Shown: positions 1-7,092 of the stretch, one piece after another
How positions within the stretch are numbered: position 1 is the stretch's first letter
Layout of the letters: the number at the start of each line of letters is the position of its first letter
Source of the DNA: Actinomycetes bacterium
Lineage (GTDB): Bacteria > Actinomycetota > Acidimicrobiia > Acidimicrobiales > Bog-793
Reading direction: 5' to 3'
Length of the DNA stretch: 11,858 nt
NCBI GenBank assembly: GCA_021785095.1
Contig: JAJYGM010000213.1
Location: 1 to 11,858, forward strand
Program-made: the position numbers and the translations under genes
The notes under the pieces: model-generated
The model's input: only the letters and a program-made list of their open reading frames with translations
Told to the model about the DNA's origin: nothing
Databases searched by the model: none

Positions 1-2
1 TT

Positions 3-2177
3 GACCGCGCCCAGGCCGAGGCTGTCGCTGCTATGTGTGGTCCAGGTCGCCTAGAGGTCGTGATCGGCCCGGCGGGAACGGGCAAGACGACGATGCTGGG
101 CGTCGCGAAGGAACGCCTCGCTCAGAAAGGCCGGGAGCTTGTCGTCGTGGCTCCCACCCGCAAGGGGGCCCAGGTCGCCGGGGCTGAAGTCGGGGCGCAC
201 GGGGCAGCTCTGTCGAAGCTGCTCCACGACAACGGCTGGCGCTGGGATCTCTTCGGGCGGTGGTCCAGACTTGGCGTGGGCGAGGAGGACCCGGCGACGG
301 GGCGCACCTACCACGGAGCTGGGGAAGGATCGGTCCTTTCAGCTTCCTCGGTCGTCGTCGTCGACGAGGCCGGGCTCATGACCGTCGACCAGGCCAACGC
401 CCTCATCGACCTCGCCGCCTCCTCCGGGGCGGCTATCCGCCTTGTCGGCGACCCCCGCCAGCTCGGTGCAGTCGGCCGCGGTGGGGTCATGGAGACCGCG
501 GCCCGCTGGTCGGGAAAGGCGGTCACCCTTGACGAGGTCCACCGCTTCCTCCACCTCGAGACGGACGAGGCCGGCCTGCTAGTCACCGGGGTCGATCTCG
601 ACTACGCAGAGCTCTCCCTACTGCTACGCGAGGGCACCAACCCCGATCAGGCGGCCGGGCGGCTCGTCGGACGAGGGGCGGTCGTGGTCCATAGAAGTGA
701 GGCAGACGCAGTGGCCGCCATCGCTGCCGAGGTCAGCGCAAAGGGGGGTCGCGAAGGTGGCCTCGCGGTCACCGTTGCTACCAACGACGATGCCCGCGCG
801 GTCAACGAGGCGGTGCGGGACCTGCGCATACAAGCCGGGCAGGTCGACGACTCAAGGACCGCAATTGGCATGGAAGGCGTGCTGATCGGGGCAGGGGACC
901 GGGTCGTCACGCGGCGCAACGACACTGCGAGGGGCGTGGCGAACCGGGAGGCCTGGACCGTCGAGGCGGTCACCGAGGACGGGACCGTGCTCGCGGTGAA
1001 CGGGCAGCGCCGCGTCACTCTCGACGCGGACTATGTGGCGGTGGCCGCCGAGCTCGGCTATGTCACCACTGACTACGGCAACCAGGGTGTCACCACTGAC
1101 CGCTCCCTCACCTGGGTCACAGATGCCACCACCTCAGGTGGCCTGTACGTGGGGGCCACGAGGGGCCGCTACGAGAACACCTTGCACGTGGTGGCCGCTG
1201 ACCACGAGGACGCCCGGCAGCTCTTAGTGACGGCCATCGGTCGGGACCGGGCCGACCGGGGCCTAGAGGTCGCGCGCGCCCGGGCAGAGGCCGATGCGCG
1301 GGTCGTTAGAACCCACCAGATCACCGGGGCCGGCCGGCCGGCCGAGCGGCGTGAGCTCGACCTCGCCAACTGGCGCAGCGAGCGCGAGCTCAACCTCGCC
1401 GACAGGGCGATCGAGGCCCGCCTTGTTCAGCAGACACGCTTTTTGGGCGAGGTGCCGGTCATGGCAGAGGACGTGGCCGAACAGGAGAACCAGGCCGAAC
1501 AGGCCGCAGCCGGCGAAGCGCGCGGGCGGGCCGCTTGGCACCGGGGCGAAGCGGCCCGCATCCATGGCGACCGGGGCGATCTCTTACAAAGGGCGACGGC
1601 CGACTACTTCGCCGCCCGAGATGACGCCCGGGTCATCGAGGCCGGCCCGGGTCTCCTAAAGCAAAAGGCCGCCAAGGTAGAGGAGGCAAAGGCCAGGCGC
1701 GAGGAGACCGCCCGGACCTGGAACGACTACGACTATCAGCTCCCCGGCTCGACATGGGGCGACGAAGCGGTCCGAAACGCTGCCTACTTGACCACCGAGC
1801 GGACCCTCGGCCACGCACTTTTCCACCACAGCACCGAAGCAGAGCGGGAGGAGCGGGTCGCCGCCTACTACGAGAAAATGATCACCACCCGCGCAGGCGA
1901 CCGAGAAAGGGCCATTACCGCCAACAAGAACATGGCCAGACAACGCGACGCCCTCATAGCGGTCGCCGAGCAGGCCCGGGCCGAGGTGGCCCACAACCGT
2001 CAGGTCCGGGCCGAGCTCGTAAAGACCATGACCCCCGAGGAGGTCGCCGGCGCCGATAAGGCACGCGACACCCTGCTTAAGGCCCGTGAGCGCCATGTTG
2101 TCCGTCGACAGGCCCGTCAAGTCGAGCGGGACCTCGGACCCAGCATCGAGCACGGCGGGCCCGGCATCGAATACTGA
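3..2177 (+). CDS. traA: TraA-like MobF conjugative relaxase/helicase, C-terminal part (5' end outside window)
   Basis: The gene would nick plasmid or element DNA and unwind it for conjugative transfer; only the helicase half and tail are visible. The frame is open from base 3, and the residues before Met33 (DRAQAEAVAA) already fit the lead-in to the helicase domain, so Met33 is internal rather than the start. Numbering from Met33: Walker A GPAGTGKTT at 12-20, Walker B VVVVDEAG at 107-114, motif III GDPRQLGAVGRGG at 139-151, LDEVHRF at 166-172, a motif V-like segment TTDYGNQGVTT at 345-355, and motif VI LYVGATRGR at 371-379. These are superfamily 1 (RecD/TraI-like) motifs. From about residue 395 to the end the protein is charged, Ala/Arg/Glu-rich and probably largely helical, as in actinobacterial TraA tails. 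The N-terminal TrwC relaxase domain must lie upstream. No transfer partner genes are visible. It converges on a resolvase remnant 155 bp downstream. Confidence 0.88.
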   Translation, partial: DRAQAEAVAAMCGPGRLEVVIGPAGTGKTTMLGVAKERLAQKGRELVVVAPTRKGAQVAGAEVGAHGAALSKLLHDNGWRWDLFGRWSRLGVGEEDPATGRTYHGAGEGSVLSASSVVVVDEAGLMTVDQANALIDLAASSGAAIRLVGDPRQLGAVGRGGVMETAARWSGKAVTLDEVHRFLHLETDEAGLLVTGVDLDYAELSLLLREGTNPDQAAGRLVGRGAVVVHRSEADAVAAIAAEVSAKGGREGGLAVTVATNDDARAVNEAVRDLRIQAGQVDDSRTAIGMEGVLIGAGDRVVTRRNDTARGVANREAWTVEAVTEDGTVLAVNGQRRVTLDADYVAVAAELGYVTTDYGNQGVTTDRSLTWVTDATTSGGLYVGATRGRYENTLHVVAADHEDARQLLVTAIGRDRADRGLEVARARAEADARVVRTHQITGAGRPAERRELDLANWRSERELNLADRAIEARLVQQTRFLGEVPVMAEDVAEQENQAEQAAAGEARGRAAWHRGEAARIHGDRGDLLQRATADYFAARDDARVIEAGPGLLKQKAAKVEEAKARREETARTWNDYDYQLPGSTWGDEAVRNAAYLTTERTLGHALFHHSTEAEREERVAAYYEKMITTRAGDRERAITANKNMARQRDALIAVAEQARAEVAHNRQVRAELVKTMTPEEVAGADKARDTLLKARERHVVRRQARQVERDLGPSIEHGGPGIEY

Positions 2178-2226
2178 GACCAGCGAGGCAAAGAGTGGCC
2201 CACGCCCACTGCCGGACACCGACCCC

Positions 2227-2250
2227 GGTGATCTGGCCCGGGTGATCTGG
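2227..2250. repeat. Short tandem direct repeat GGTGATCTGG
   Basis: The 10-mer GGTGATCTGG occurs at 2227-2236 and again at 2241-2250, 14 bp apart start to start, in the short gap between the convergent traA and resolvase remnant. It could be a protein-binding direct repeat or chance in GC-rich DNA. Nothing else in 2178-2332 could be assigned. Confidence 0.35.
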
Positions 2251-2332
2251 AGGCCTCGGGGTCGAGGAATAGTCGTACAGCCGTTGGCGCTAGCGATGCT
2301 CTTCACTATCTGCCGTAGTATCTGGCCTGGCT

Positions 2333-2617
2333 TTATATCCCCGGGAGTTCTTCCCCGGTGACAACGTGGCGATAGACGCTGGCACGGGAGATGCCGAGAG
2401 CTCTGGCGATGTCGGTGGGGCTCTCGCCGCCAGCGCGGCGGGCTTTGGCGGCGGCAAGCTTGTCGGGGTCCATGACCGTGGGCCGTCCGCCGACGCGGCC
2501 TTGGGCTCGAGCGGCAGCCAGGCCGGCCATGGTCCTGTCGTGGATCATGTCTCGTTCGAGCTCGGCGAACGCTGCCATCATGGTGAAGAAGAACTTTCCC
2601 TCACCGCTGGGGGTGTA
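2333..2617 (-). pseudogene. Serine resolvase/invertase, C-terminal remnant truncated at its 5' end by the transposon
   Basis: An intact protein of this kind would be a small serine recombinase resolving Tn3-type cointegrates or inverting DNA. The remnant starts around the TPSGEGKFFF segment and keeps the long helix E region (MMAAFAELERDMIHDRT), the linker AAARAQGRVGGRP and the C-terminal helix-turn-helix (SPTDIARALGISRASVYRHV), then ends LPGI and stop. The N-terminal catalytic domain, with its serine and conserved arginines, is gone: the reading frame is interrupted at the 5-bp target duplication of the Tn3-family element. The open frame runs a further 66 bases into the transposon inverted repeat, but that part does not look like resolvase. 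It is probably part of the same older mobile element as the transposase fragment at 6692-6921, since both are on the minus strand and flank the insertion. Confident on family, sure that it is broken. Confidence 0.85.
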
Positions 2618-2622
2618 GGCCC
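2618..2622. repeat. Target-site duplication, left copy (GGCCC)
   Basis: GGCCC directly outside the left inverted repeat matches GGCCC at 6687-6691 directly outside the right one. Five bases is the standard duplication for Tn3-family insertion. Because GGCCC is partly self-complementary, the inverted repeat could be read two bases longer on each side; the duplication fixes the ends at 2623 and 6686. Confidence 0.8.
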
Positions 2623-2700
2623 TTGAGCAGCAACCGAACGGCCAACGGCGATAGCGAGCCGGGCCGGGCGGAGTTACCGCCATCCACGGTTCCGATGCGG
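2623..2700 (+). repeat. Left terminal inverted repeat (IRL), 78 bp
   Basis: It begins TTGAGCAGCAACCG and ends CCGATGCGG. It matches the reverse complement of 6609-6686 at 76 of 78 positions; the outer 59 bases are identical and the two mismatches lie in the inner 19 bases. Most Tn3-family repeats are about 38 bp and begin with a run of G; this one is longer and lacks the G run. Confidence 0.92.
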
Positions 2701-2781
2701 GTCGTGTCGCTGAGGGCCGATCTTGTAACGGTTTGGTGACTCTGCGTCGGCTGTGTGGTGATGTGCCCTACGTTGCGGCGT
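2701..2781 (+). promoter_or_regulatory. tnpA leader with res-like motifs (putative TnpR operator/promoter region)
   Basis: The 81 bp between the left inverted repeat and tnpA must hold any element-borne tnpA promoter, but I see no convincing -35/-10 pair. They carry TGAGGGCCGATC at 2711-2722, identical to 5898-5909 in the res region, and GTCGGCTGTGTGG at 2746-2758, matching 5922-5934 at 11 of 13 positions. The two blocks start 35 bp apart here and 24 bp apart in res, a difference of about one helical turn. In Tn3-type elements TnpR represses tnpA by binding res; here the binding signal may have been copied to the distant tnpA leader. That role is inferred. Confidence 0.4.
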
Positions 2782-5700
2782 ATGCCGGTTGAGTTCCTGA
2801 CTGATGATGAGGCGGCTGCGTACGGGCGGTACGCGGGGGATGTGTCGCGGGCGGACCTGGAGCGGGTGTTCTTCCTCGATGACGAGGACCGGGCGCTGAT
2901 CGATCGCCGTCGCGGCGATCACATGAAACTCGGGTTCGGCCTCCAGCTGGTGACCGTTCGCTGGATCGGGGCGTTCCTGGAGGATCCCCTCGATGTGCCT
3001 GCGGCGGTGCTGGACTTCATCGCCGAGCAGCTGGGGGTGGCGGATGCGTCGATGGTGAAGCGGTACACCGAGCGGGCCAAGACGAAGTTGGATCATCAGT
3101 GGGAGATCCAGCGGGTGTATGAGCTGAAGGAGTTCACGGCGGTCGAGACGGAGCTGCGGGCGTGGGTGGCGGCCCGGTCCTGGACGTCGGGGGACGGCCC
3201 GAAGGCGATCTTCACCGACGCGGTGGGGTGGCTGCGGGAGCGGGATGTGCTGCTGCCCGGGGTGAGCACGCTGGCGCGGCTGGTCGCCCAGGTCCGCGAC
3301 GACACCACCCGCCGCCTGTGGGGGGTGCTCGAGGGCTTGTTGACGGTGGGCCAGCGGTATTTGCTGGACCAGCTGCTGGAGGTGCCGCCGGGGTCGCGGA
3401 TCTCCGATCTGGAACGGTGGCGCAAGGGCCCGGCGCCGCGCGGATCCGGCCCGACGATGATCAAAGCACTCGATCAGGTCGCCGAGGTCATGGGCCTGGG
3501 CATGGCCGAGCTCGGCGCCGAGAGCCTGGTGCCGGCGCGGCGGCTGGCGGAGCTGGCCAAGTACGGGATGCACGCGGACGCCTCGCAGATCCGCCGTCAC
3601 CCCGACGGCCGGCGGCTGGCGACGCTGCTGGCCACTGTCCGGTTCTTGGAGGGCAAGTCGGTCGACGACACCCTGGAGCTGCTGGACCTGCTGATGGCCA
3701 CCGAGCTGCTGAACAAGGCGCAGACGGCGGCGAACAAGGAGGTGGTGCGCAAGCACCCCAAGCTCGCCAAGGCCTCCGCCCGCCTCGCGGTGGCGGTGGA
3801 CGCGCTGTTCGCCTCCGACGGTTGGGGAGGCCCGGATGAGGAGCCGAGGGTCGCGGATGTGTGGGAGGCGATCGAGGCGATCGTCTCGCGCGCCGAGTTG
3901 CGGGCGGCGCTGGTCGTGGTGAACGAGAACGTGCCTCCGGCGGACGCCGCCGACCCCGACGATTGGCGGACGGAGCTGGTTGGCCGGTACACCACGGTGT
4001 CGGGGTTTGTGAAGCTGCTGCCCAAGGTGATCTGTTTCGGCGCGAACGCCGAGGGCGCGGCGGTACTTCAAGCGATGCAGATGCTGCCGGACGTACTGGC
4101 CTACCGTAGCCGCCTGCCCGCGCCGTTGATCCCCGCACGGATGATCGACGCCTCGGTGGTGAACGGCACGTGGAAACGCCTGGTGTTCGGCCACCCCGCG
4201 CACGAAGGCGGCGCGGTGAACAGGCACGCCTACACCTTCGCAGTGCTGGAGCAGTTTTATCGCCATCTGAAACGCCGCGAGATCTACGCCGACGCCTCCA
4301 CCCGGTGGCGCAACCCCCAGGCCCAGCTGCTGGAAGGCGATCAGTGGGAGGAAGTCCGCCCGGACGTGCTGACCGCGATCGGCCTGTCGGAGAACCCGGA
4401 CGAGCTGCTGGCCAGCCACACGGCCGCCCTGGACGCCGCCTACCGGGAAGTCGCCGGCAGGCTGGCGGTCAACACCGAAGTCCGCGTCGACGAGGACGGG
4501 AAGATCCATCTGACCGGGGTGAAGGCGATCGAGGAGCCGCCGTCGCTGGTCGATCTGCGGGCCCGTACCACAGGGATGCTTCCGCGCGTCGATCTGCCTG
4601 AGGTGATCCTTGAGGTGATGTCGTGGGAACCCTCGCTGGTGGAAGCGTTCACCGCTGTGTCGAGCGGCCGGTCCCGGCTGGAGGACCTGCCGGTCTCGAT
4701 CGCCGCGTGCCTGGCCGGGCACTCCATGAACGTCGGGTACCGGCCGATCGTCAAGGCGGGTGTGTCCGCGCTCAAGCGGTCGCGGCTGTCGCACGTGTTC
4801 CAGAACTACTTCCGGCCCGAGACCCTCGCCCCCGCCAATCTTCCGCTGGTCGCCCGCCAGGCCAGGCTGGCGCTGGCCCGCGCGTGGGGCGGTGGCATGG
4901 TCGCCGCGGTCGACGGGATGCGGTTCGTGGTCCCGGTCCCGGTCGCGTTCGCCCGCCCCAACCGGAAGTTCTTCGGCTCCAGCCGCGGCATGACCTGGCT
5001 CAACGCAATTAATGATCAAGGAATCGGTCGGGGCGCGAAGATCGTGTCCGGCACGATCCGGGATTCCTTGCACATGGTCGACGTCATCTTCGGCCTGGAC
5101 GGCGGCGAACTTCCCGAGATCGTTGTCTCGGACACTGGATCCTATAGTGACCTGGTATTTGGGCTGCTGGAACTGCTGGGGATCTCCTACCGGCCCGCGC
5201 TGGCCGACCTGCCCGACCAGAAGGGCTGGCGGATCAACGGCGACGCCGACTACGGGCCGCTGAATACCTTCGCCCGAGGGAAGATCGACCTGCGCAAGGT
5301 GCGCAGGAACTGGTCGGACATCCTGCGGGTGGTCGCCTCGATCTACACCGGCACCGTCCGCGCCTACGACGTTGTCACCATGCTCCAGCGCGACGGGAAC
5401 CCCACCGCGCTCGGCGAGGCCATCGCCGCCTACGGCCGCATCTTCAAGTCCCTGCACATCCTGGCCTTCATCGACACCGACGAGACCTACCGGCGCGACA
5501 TCAAGCACATCCGCAACCTGCAGGAAGGACGCCACGGCCTCGCTCGGAAGATCTGCCACGGCAAGAAGGGCGAGCTGTACCACCGCTACGAACGCGGCCT
5601 CGAAAACCAGCTCGGCGTCCTAGGACTTGTCCTGAATTGCGTGGTTTTGTGGACGACTGTCTATCTGGACGCCGCCGTCCGCCAACTCAAGGCGCAGGGC

Positions 5701-5862
5701 TACCCCGTCCGCGACGAGGACATGGCCCGCCTCAGTCCCTACGTCCACAAGCACCTCGGCGTCCACGGCGCCTACAACTTCCTCCTGCCCGACCTGGACC
5801 CCGGTGCCATCCGCGACTTGCGTGACCCCGACGCGCCCGATGACGACGACGATGAGGGCTGA
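2782..5862 (+). CDS. tnpA: Tn3-family transposase TnpA
   Basis: The enzyme binds the terminal inverted repeats and catalyses replicative strand transfer, giving cointegrates. I chose the ATG at 2782 (MPVEFLTDDEAAAYGRY, 1,026 aa), because this is where similarity to the DUF4158-type N-terminus begins; an upstream in-frame GTG at 2755 adds nine unconvincing residues, and neither has a strong ribosome binding site. Roughly residues 1-170 are the N-terminal DNA-binding region and the C-terminal 400 or so are the Tn3 DDE domain. The likely catalytic residues are D711 (AAVDGMRF), D784 (VVSDTGSYSD) and E941 (RGLENQLGVLGLVLN). Spacing and length fit the usual 950-1,030 aa and the gene has no interruption. 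The C-terminus is an acidic DPDAPDDDDDEG tail. It is followed after 6 bp by the res-like region and then tnpR in the same direction. Confidence 0.95.
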   Translation: MPVEFLTDDEAAAYGRYAGDVSRADLERVFFLDDEDRALIDRRRGDHMKLGFGLQLVTVRWIGAFLEDPLDVPAAVLDFIAEQLGVADASMVKRYTERAKTKLDHQWEIQRVYELKEFTAVETELRAWVAARSWTSGDGPKAIFTDAVGWLRERDVLLPGVSTLARLVAQVRDDTTRRLWGVLEGLLTVGQRYLLDQLLEVPPGSRISDLERWRKGPAPRGSGPTMIKALDQVAEVMGLGMAELGAESLVPARRLAELAKYGMHADASQIRRHPDGRRLATLLATVRFLEGKSVDDTLELLDLLMATELLNKAQTAANKEVVRKHPKLAKASARLAVAVDALFASDGWGGPDEEPRVADVWEAIEAIVSRAELRAALVVVNENVPPADAADPDDWRTELVGRYTTVSGFVKLLPKVICFGANAEGAAVLQAMQMLPDVLAYRSRLPAPLIPARMIDASVVNGTWKRLVFGHPAHEGGAVNRHAYTFAVLEQFYRHLKRREIYADASTRWRNPQAQLLEGDQWEEVRPDVLTAIGLSENPDELLASHTAALDAAYREVAGRLAVNTEVRVDEDGKIHLTGVKAIEEPPSLVDLRARTTGMLPRVDLPEVILEVMSWEPSLVEAFTAVSSGRSRLEDLPVSIAACLAGHSMNVGYRPIVKAGVSALKRSRLSHVFQNYFRPETLAPANLPLVARQARLALARAWGGGMVAAVDGMRFVVPVPVAFARPNRKFFGSSRGMTWLNAINDQGIGRGAKIVSGTIRDSLHMVDVIFGLDGGELPEIVVSDTGSYSDLVFGLLELLGISYRPALADLPDQKGWRINGDADYGPLNTFARGKIDLRKVRRNWSDILRVVASIYTGTVRAYDVVTMLQRDGNPTALGEAIAAYGRIFKSLHILAFIDTDETYRRDIKHIRNLQEGRHGLARKICHGKKGELYHRYERGLENQLGVLGLVLNCVVLWTTVYLDAAVRQLKAQGYPVRDEDMARLSPYVHKHLGVHGAYNFLLPDLDPGAIRDLRDPDAPDDDDDEG

Positions 5863-5868
5863 CGCTGG

Positions 5869-5989
5869 GTGTCGACAAACAGTCGTCTGCTGACACTTGA
5901 GGGCCGATCGCGAAGCCCCAGGTCGGATGTGTCGGAAACCCGCGTCGATTTTCAATGTCGGAGAACGCTAGGCGGAGTACATTCCGACA
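5869..5989 (+). promoter_or_regulatory. res: Putative res site (cointegrate resolution) upstream of tnpR
   Basis: The 128-bp gap between tnpA and tnpR has TGTC/GACA-bounded dyads of the kind bound by resolvases. Site I-like: 5869-5896, 28 bp, ends GTGTC and GACAC. A second dyad at 5956-5989 is 34 bp, with ends TGTCGGA and TTCCGACA, and runs to the base before the tnpR start. A lone half-site TGTCGGAAA lies at 5930-5938 without a clear partner. In Tn3, site I is 28 bp, site II 34 bp and site III 25 bp; the 28- and 34-bp lengths are reproduced here but the third site is not clear. TnpR would recombine two copies of site I and probably repress its own promoter, which must overlap this region. 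Confidence 0.65.
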
Positions 5990-5990
5990 C

Positions 5991-6590
5991 ATGAACTTTG
6001 GCTACTGCAGGGTGTCGACCGCGGAGCAGAACCCCGACCACCAGATCGACGCGCTGCTGCGCTCCGGAGTCGCCCGCGAGAACATCCACATCGACAAGGC
6101 ATCCGGCGCGAAGGCATCGCGGCCCAAGCTCGACCTGGTTCTGCAGCTGCTGCGCGAGGGCGACACCCTCAAGGTCACCCGCCTGGACCGGCTGTCCCGC
6201 TCGGTGCAGCATCTGATCAACCTCGGCGCGGACCTGCGCGAGCGGAAGATCGGCCTGCACGTGATCGAGCAGGGCATCGACACCGACACTGCCGAAGGCC
6301 GCGCCATGTTCGGCATGCTCAGCGTGCTCGCCGAGTTGCAACGCGAACTCATCATCGCCAACACCAACGACGGACTGGCCGCCGCACGAGCCCGCGGCCG
6401 AGTCGGCGGCCGCCGGCCCCGGCTCACCACCGAGCAGGCCGCCCTCGCCCAAGAGCTGTACGACGCGCGGGTCAAGACCGTCCAGCAGATCGCCGGCCTG
6501 TTCGGCGTGCCCCGCTCCACCGTCTACGGCCACCTCGACAAGTACACCACCGTGCCCCGCCAGCCGAAGAAGACCGCGACGAAGCTGTAG
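5991..6590 (+). CDS. tnpR: Serine resolvase TnpR
   Basis: This site-specific recombinase resolves transposition cointegrates at res. The start is ATG 5991 (MNFGYCRVST), which gives the standard resolvase N-terminus; an upstream ATG at 5955 falls inside the res dyad and adds 12 unrelated residues. The nucleophile is Ser9 in YCRVST. The conserved arginine motif TRLDRLSRS is at 63-71, EGIDT-like EQGIDTDT at 93-100, helix E (MLSVLAELQRELI) at 109-121, the linker RARGRVGGRRP at 133-143 and a C-terminal helix-turn-helix (VQQIAGLFGVPRSTVYGHL) at about 164-182, then a basic tail. At 199 aa it is slightly longer than the 185 aa typical of Tn3 resolvases. A GGCGGAG 13 bp upstream is a poorly spaced ribosome binding site. 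No lesions are seen. Confidence 0.95.
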   Translation: MNFGYCRVSTAEQNPDHQIDALLRSGVARENIHIDKASGAKASRPKLDLVLQLLREGDTLKVTRLDRLSRSVQHLINLGADLRERKIGLHVIEQGIDTDTAEGRAMFGMLSVLAELQRELIIANTNDGLAAARARGRVGGRRPRLTTEQAALAQELYDARVKTVQQIAGLFGVPRSTVYGHLDKYTTVPRQPKKTATKL

Positions 6591-6608
6591 CCGTCAGCCT
6601 CCGCTCAA

Positions 6609-6686
6609 CCGCATCGGGACCGTGGACGGCGGTAACTCCGCCCGGCCCGGCTCGCTATCGCCGTTGGCCGTTCGGTTGCTGCTCAA
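6609..6686 (-). repeat. Right terminal inverted repeat (IRR), 78 bp
   Basis: It is the reverse-complement partner of 2623-2700, with two mismatches, both in the inner 19 bases. The outer end is at 6686, directly followed by the GGCCC duplication. Confidence 0.92.
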
Positions 6687-6691
6687 GGCCC
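6687..6691. repeat. Target-site duplication, right copy (GGCCC)
   Basis: It pairs with 2618-2622. See the left copy for how it fixes the transposon ends. Confidence 0.8.
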
Positions 6692-6921
6692 GTGCCCACC
6701 CGGATGGCGGTGGCGAACTTGATCATCTGGTCGTCGTTCTGCTCGATCAGGTCCCACCGGATCGCCCGGGTCATCGCCGGCGCCAGCCGAGGGAAGACCT
6801 GCTGGTCGGGGCAGTAGAGCTTGATCTTGTTGATCCGCTTGATGCGCGGTAGCAGGTCGAAGTCCAGCAGCGAGGTGATGGCGAAGCCGATCTCGGACTG
6901 GCCGTGAGAGTCGACGTAGTT
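6692..6921 (-). pseudogene. Fragment of a second, unrelated Tn3-family transposase
   Basis: About 77 codons read NYVDSHGQSEIGFAITSLLDFDLLPRIKR..., then LAPAMTRAIRWDLIEQ and ATAIRVGT. This is the part of the Tn3 DDE domain that carries the second catalytic aspartate (VDSHGQ). Similarity starts abruptly at the NYVDSHGQ segment and ends at the transposon insertion, so both ends are missing. The fragment also looks mutated: a Cys where an Arg is usual after KLY, a shortened loop before FPRLAP, and a disrupted DQMIK lead-in. It clearly differs from the intact tnpA at 2782, whose equivalent motif is SDTGSYSD, so it comes from another subfamily. It is likely the older element to which the resolvase remnant at 2333-2617 belonged. 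Confidence 0.85.
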
Positions 6922-7030
6922 GGGGTACGACCAAGGCCACCCATGTGCCTGGCAGCGGTTGTCTCTCCCCAAGGACGCTGTCTACCTTGCGGCTGGGGAC
7001 AGCTTCGGGAGAACTGGGCCCACTACGGTG

Positions 7031-7048
7031 ACGCGCTCGCAGGCGCGT
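7031..7048. other. Small perfect hairpin ACGCGC-(6)-GCGCGT
   Basis: A 6-bp perfect inverted repeat with a 6-base spacer lies 44 bp upstream of the ATG of the next gene. It could be an operator or an RNA hairpin in the leader. Too short to assign. The rest of 6922-7092 shows no gene I recognise. Confidence 0.3.
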
Positions 7049-7092
7049 GAACCGGGAGCAGCTCCAGCGCCACTTCAGGCAGACTGGTGGCT

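Larger units (their letters stand above)
2623..6686 (+). mobile_element. Complete 4,064-bp Tn3-family transposon (tnpA-res-tnpR, no passengers)
   Basis: The element is bounded by 78-bp inverted repeats and a 5-bp GGCCC target duplication, and contains a full-length DDE transposase, a res-like region and a full-length serine resolvase, all in one orientation. The order is IRL - tnpA - res - tnpR - IRR. In Tn3 the two genes diverge from res, and in Tn21/Tn501 res and tnpR precede tnpA, so this layout differs from both. No resistance or other cargo gene fits in the remaining space. It is inserted between remnants of another Tn3-type element whose reading direction is opposite. Both genes are intact and the duplication is exact, which points to a fairly recent insertion. 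Confidence 0.92.

Noticed and set aside
4995..5170. AT-richer patches in tnpA near INDQGIG and SDTGSYSDLVF, as possible gene conversion
   Set aside because: The patches are short, in frame and sit in the conserved catalytic core; nothing distinguishes recombination from ordinary codon choice here.
2674..5583. A 969-codon open frame antisense to tnpA
   Set aside because: It lies wholly opposite the conserved transposase, has His/Arg/Pro-rich composition typical of a GC-rich shadow frame, and shows no domain.
5955..5990. Upstream ATG that would lengthen TnpR by 12 residues
   Set aside because: It is inside the 34-bp res dyad, and the added residues do not match resolvases, whose fold begins at MNFGYCRVS.
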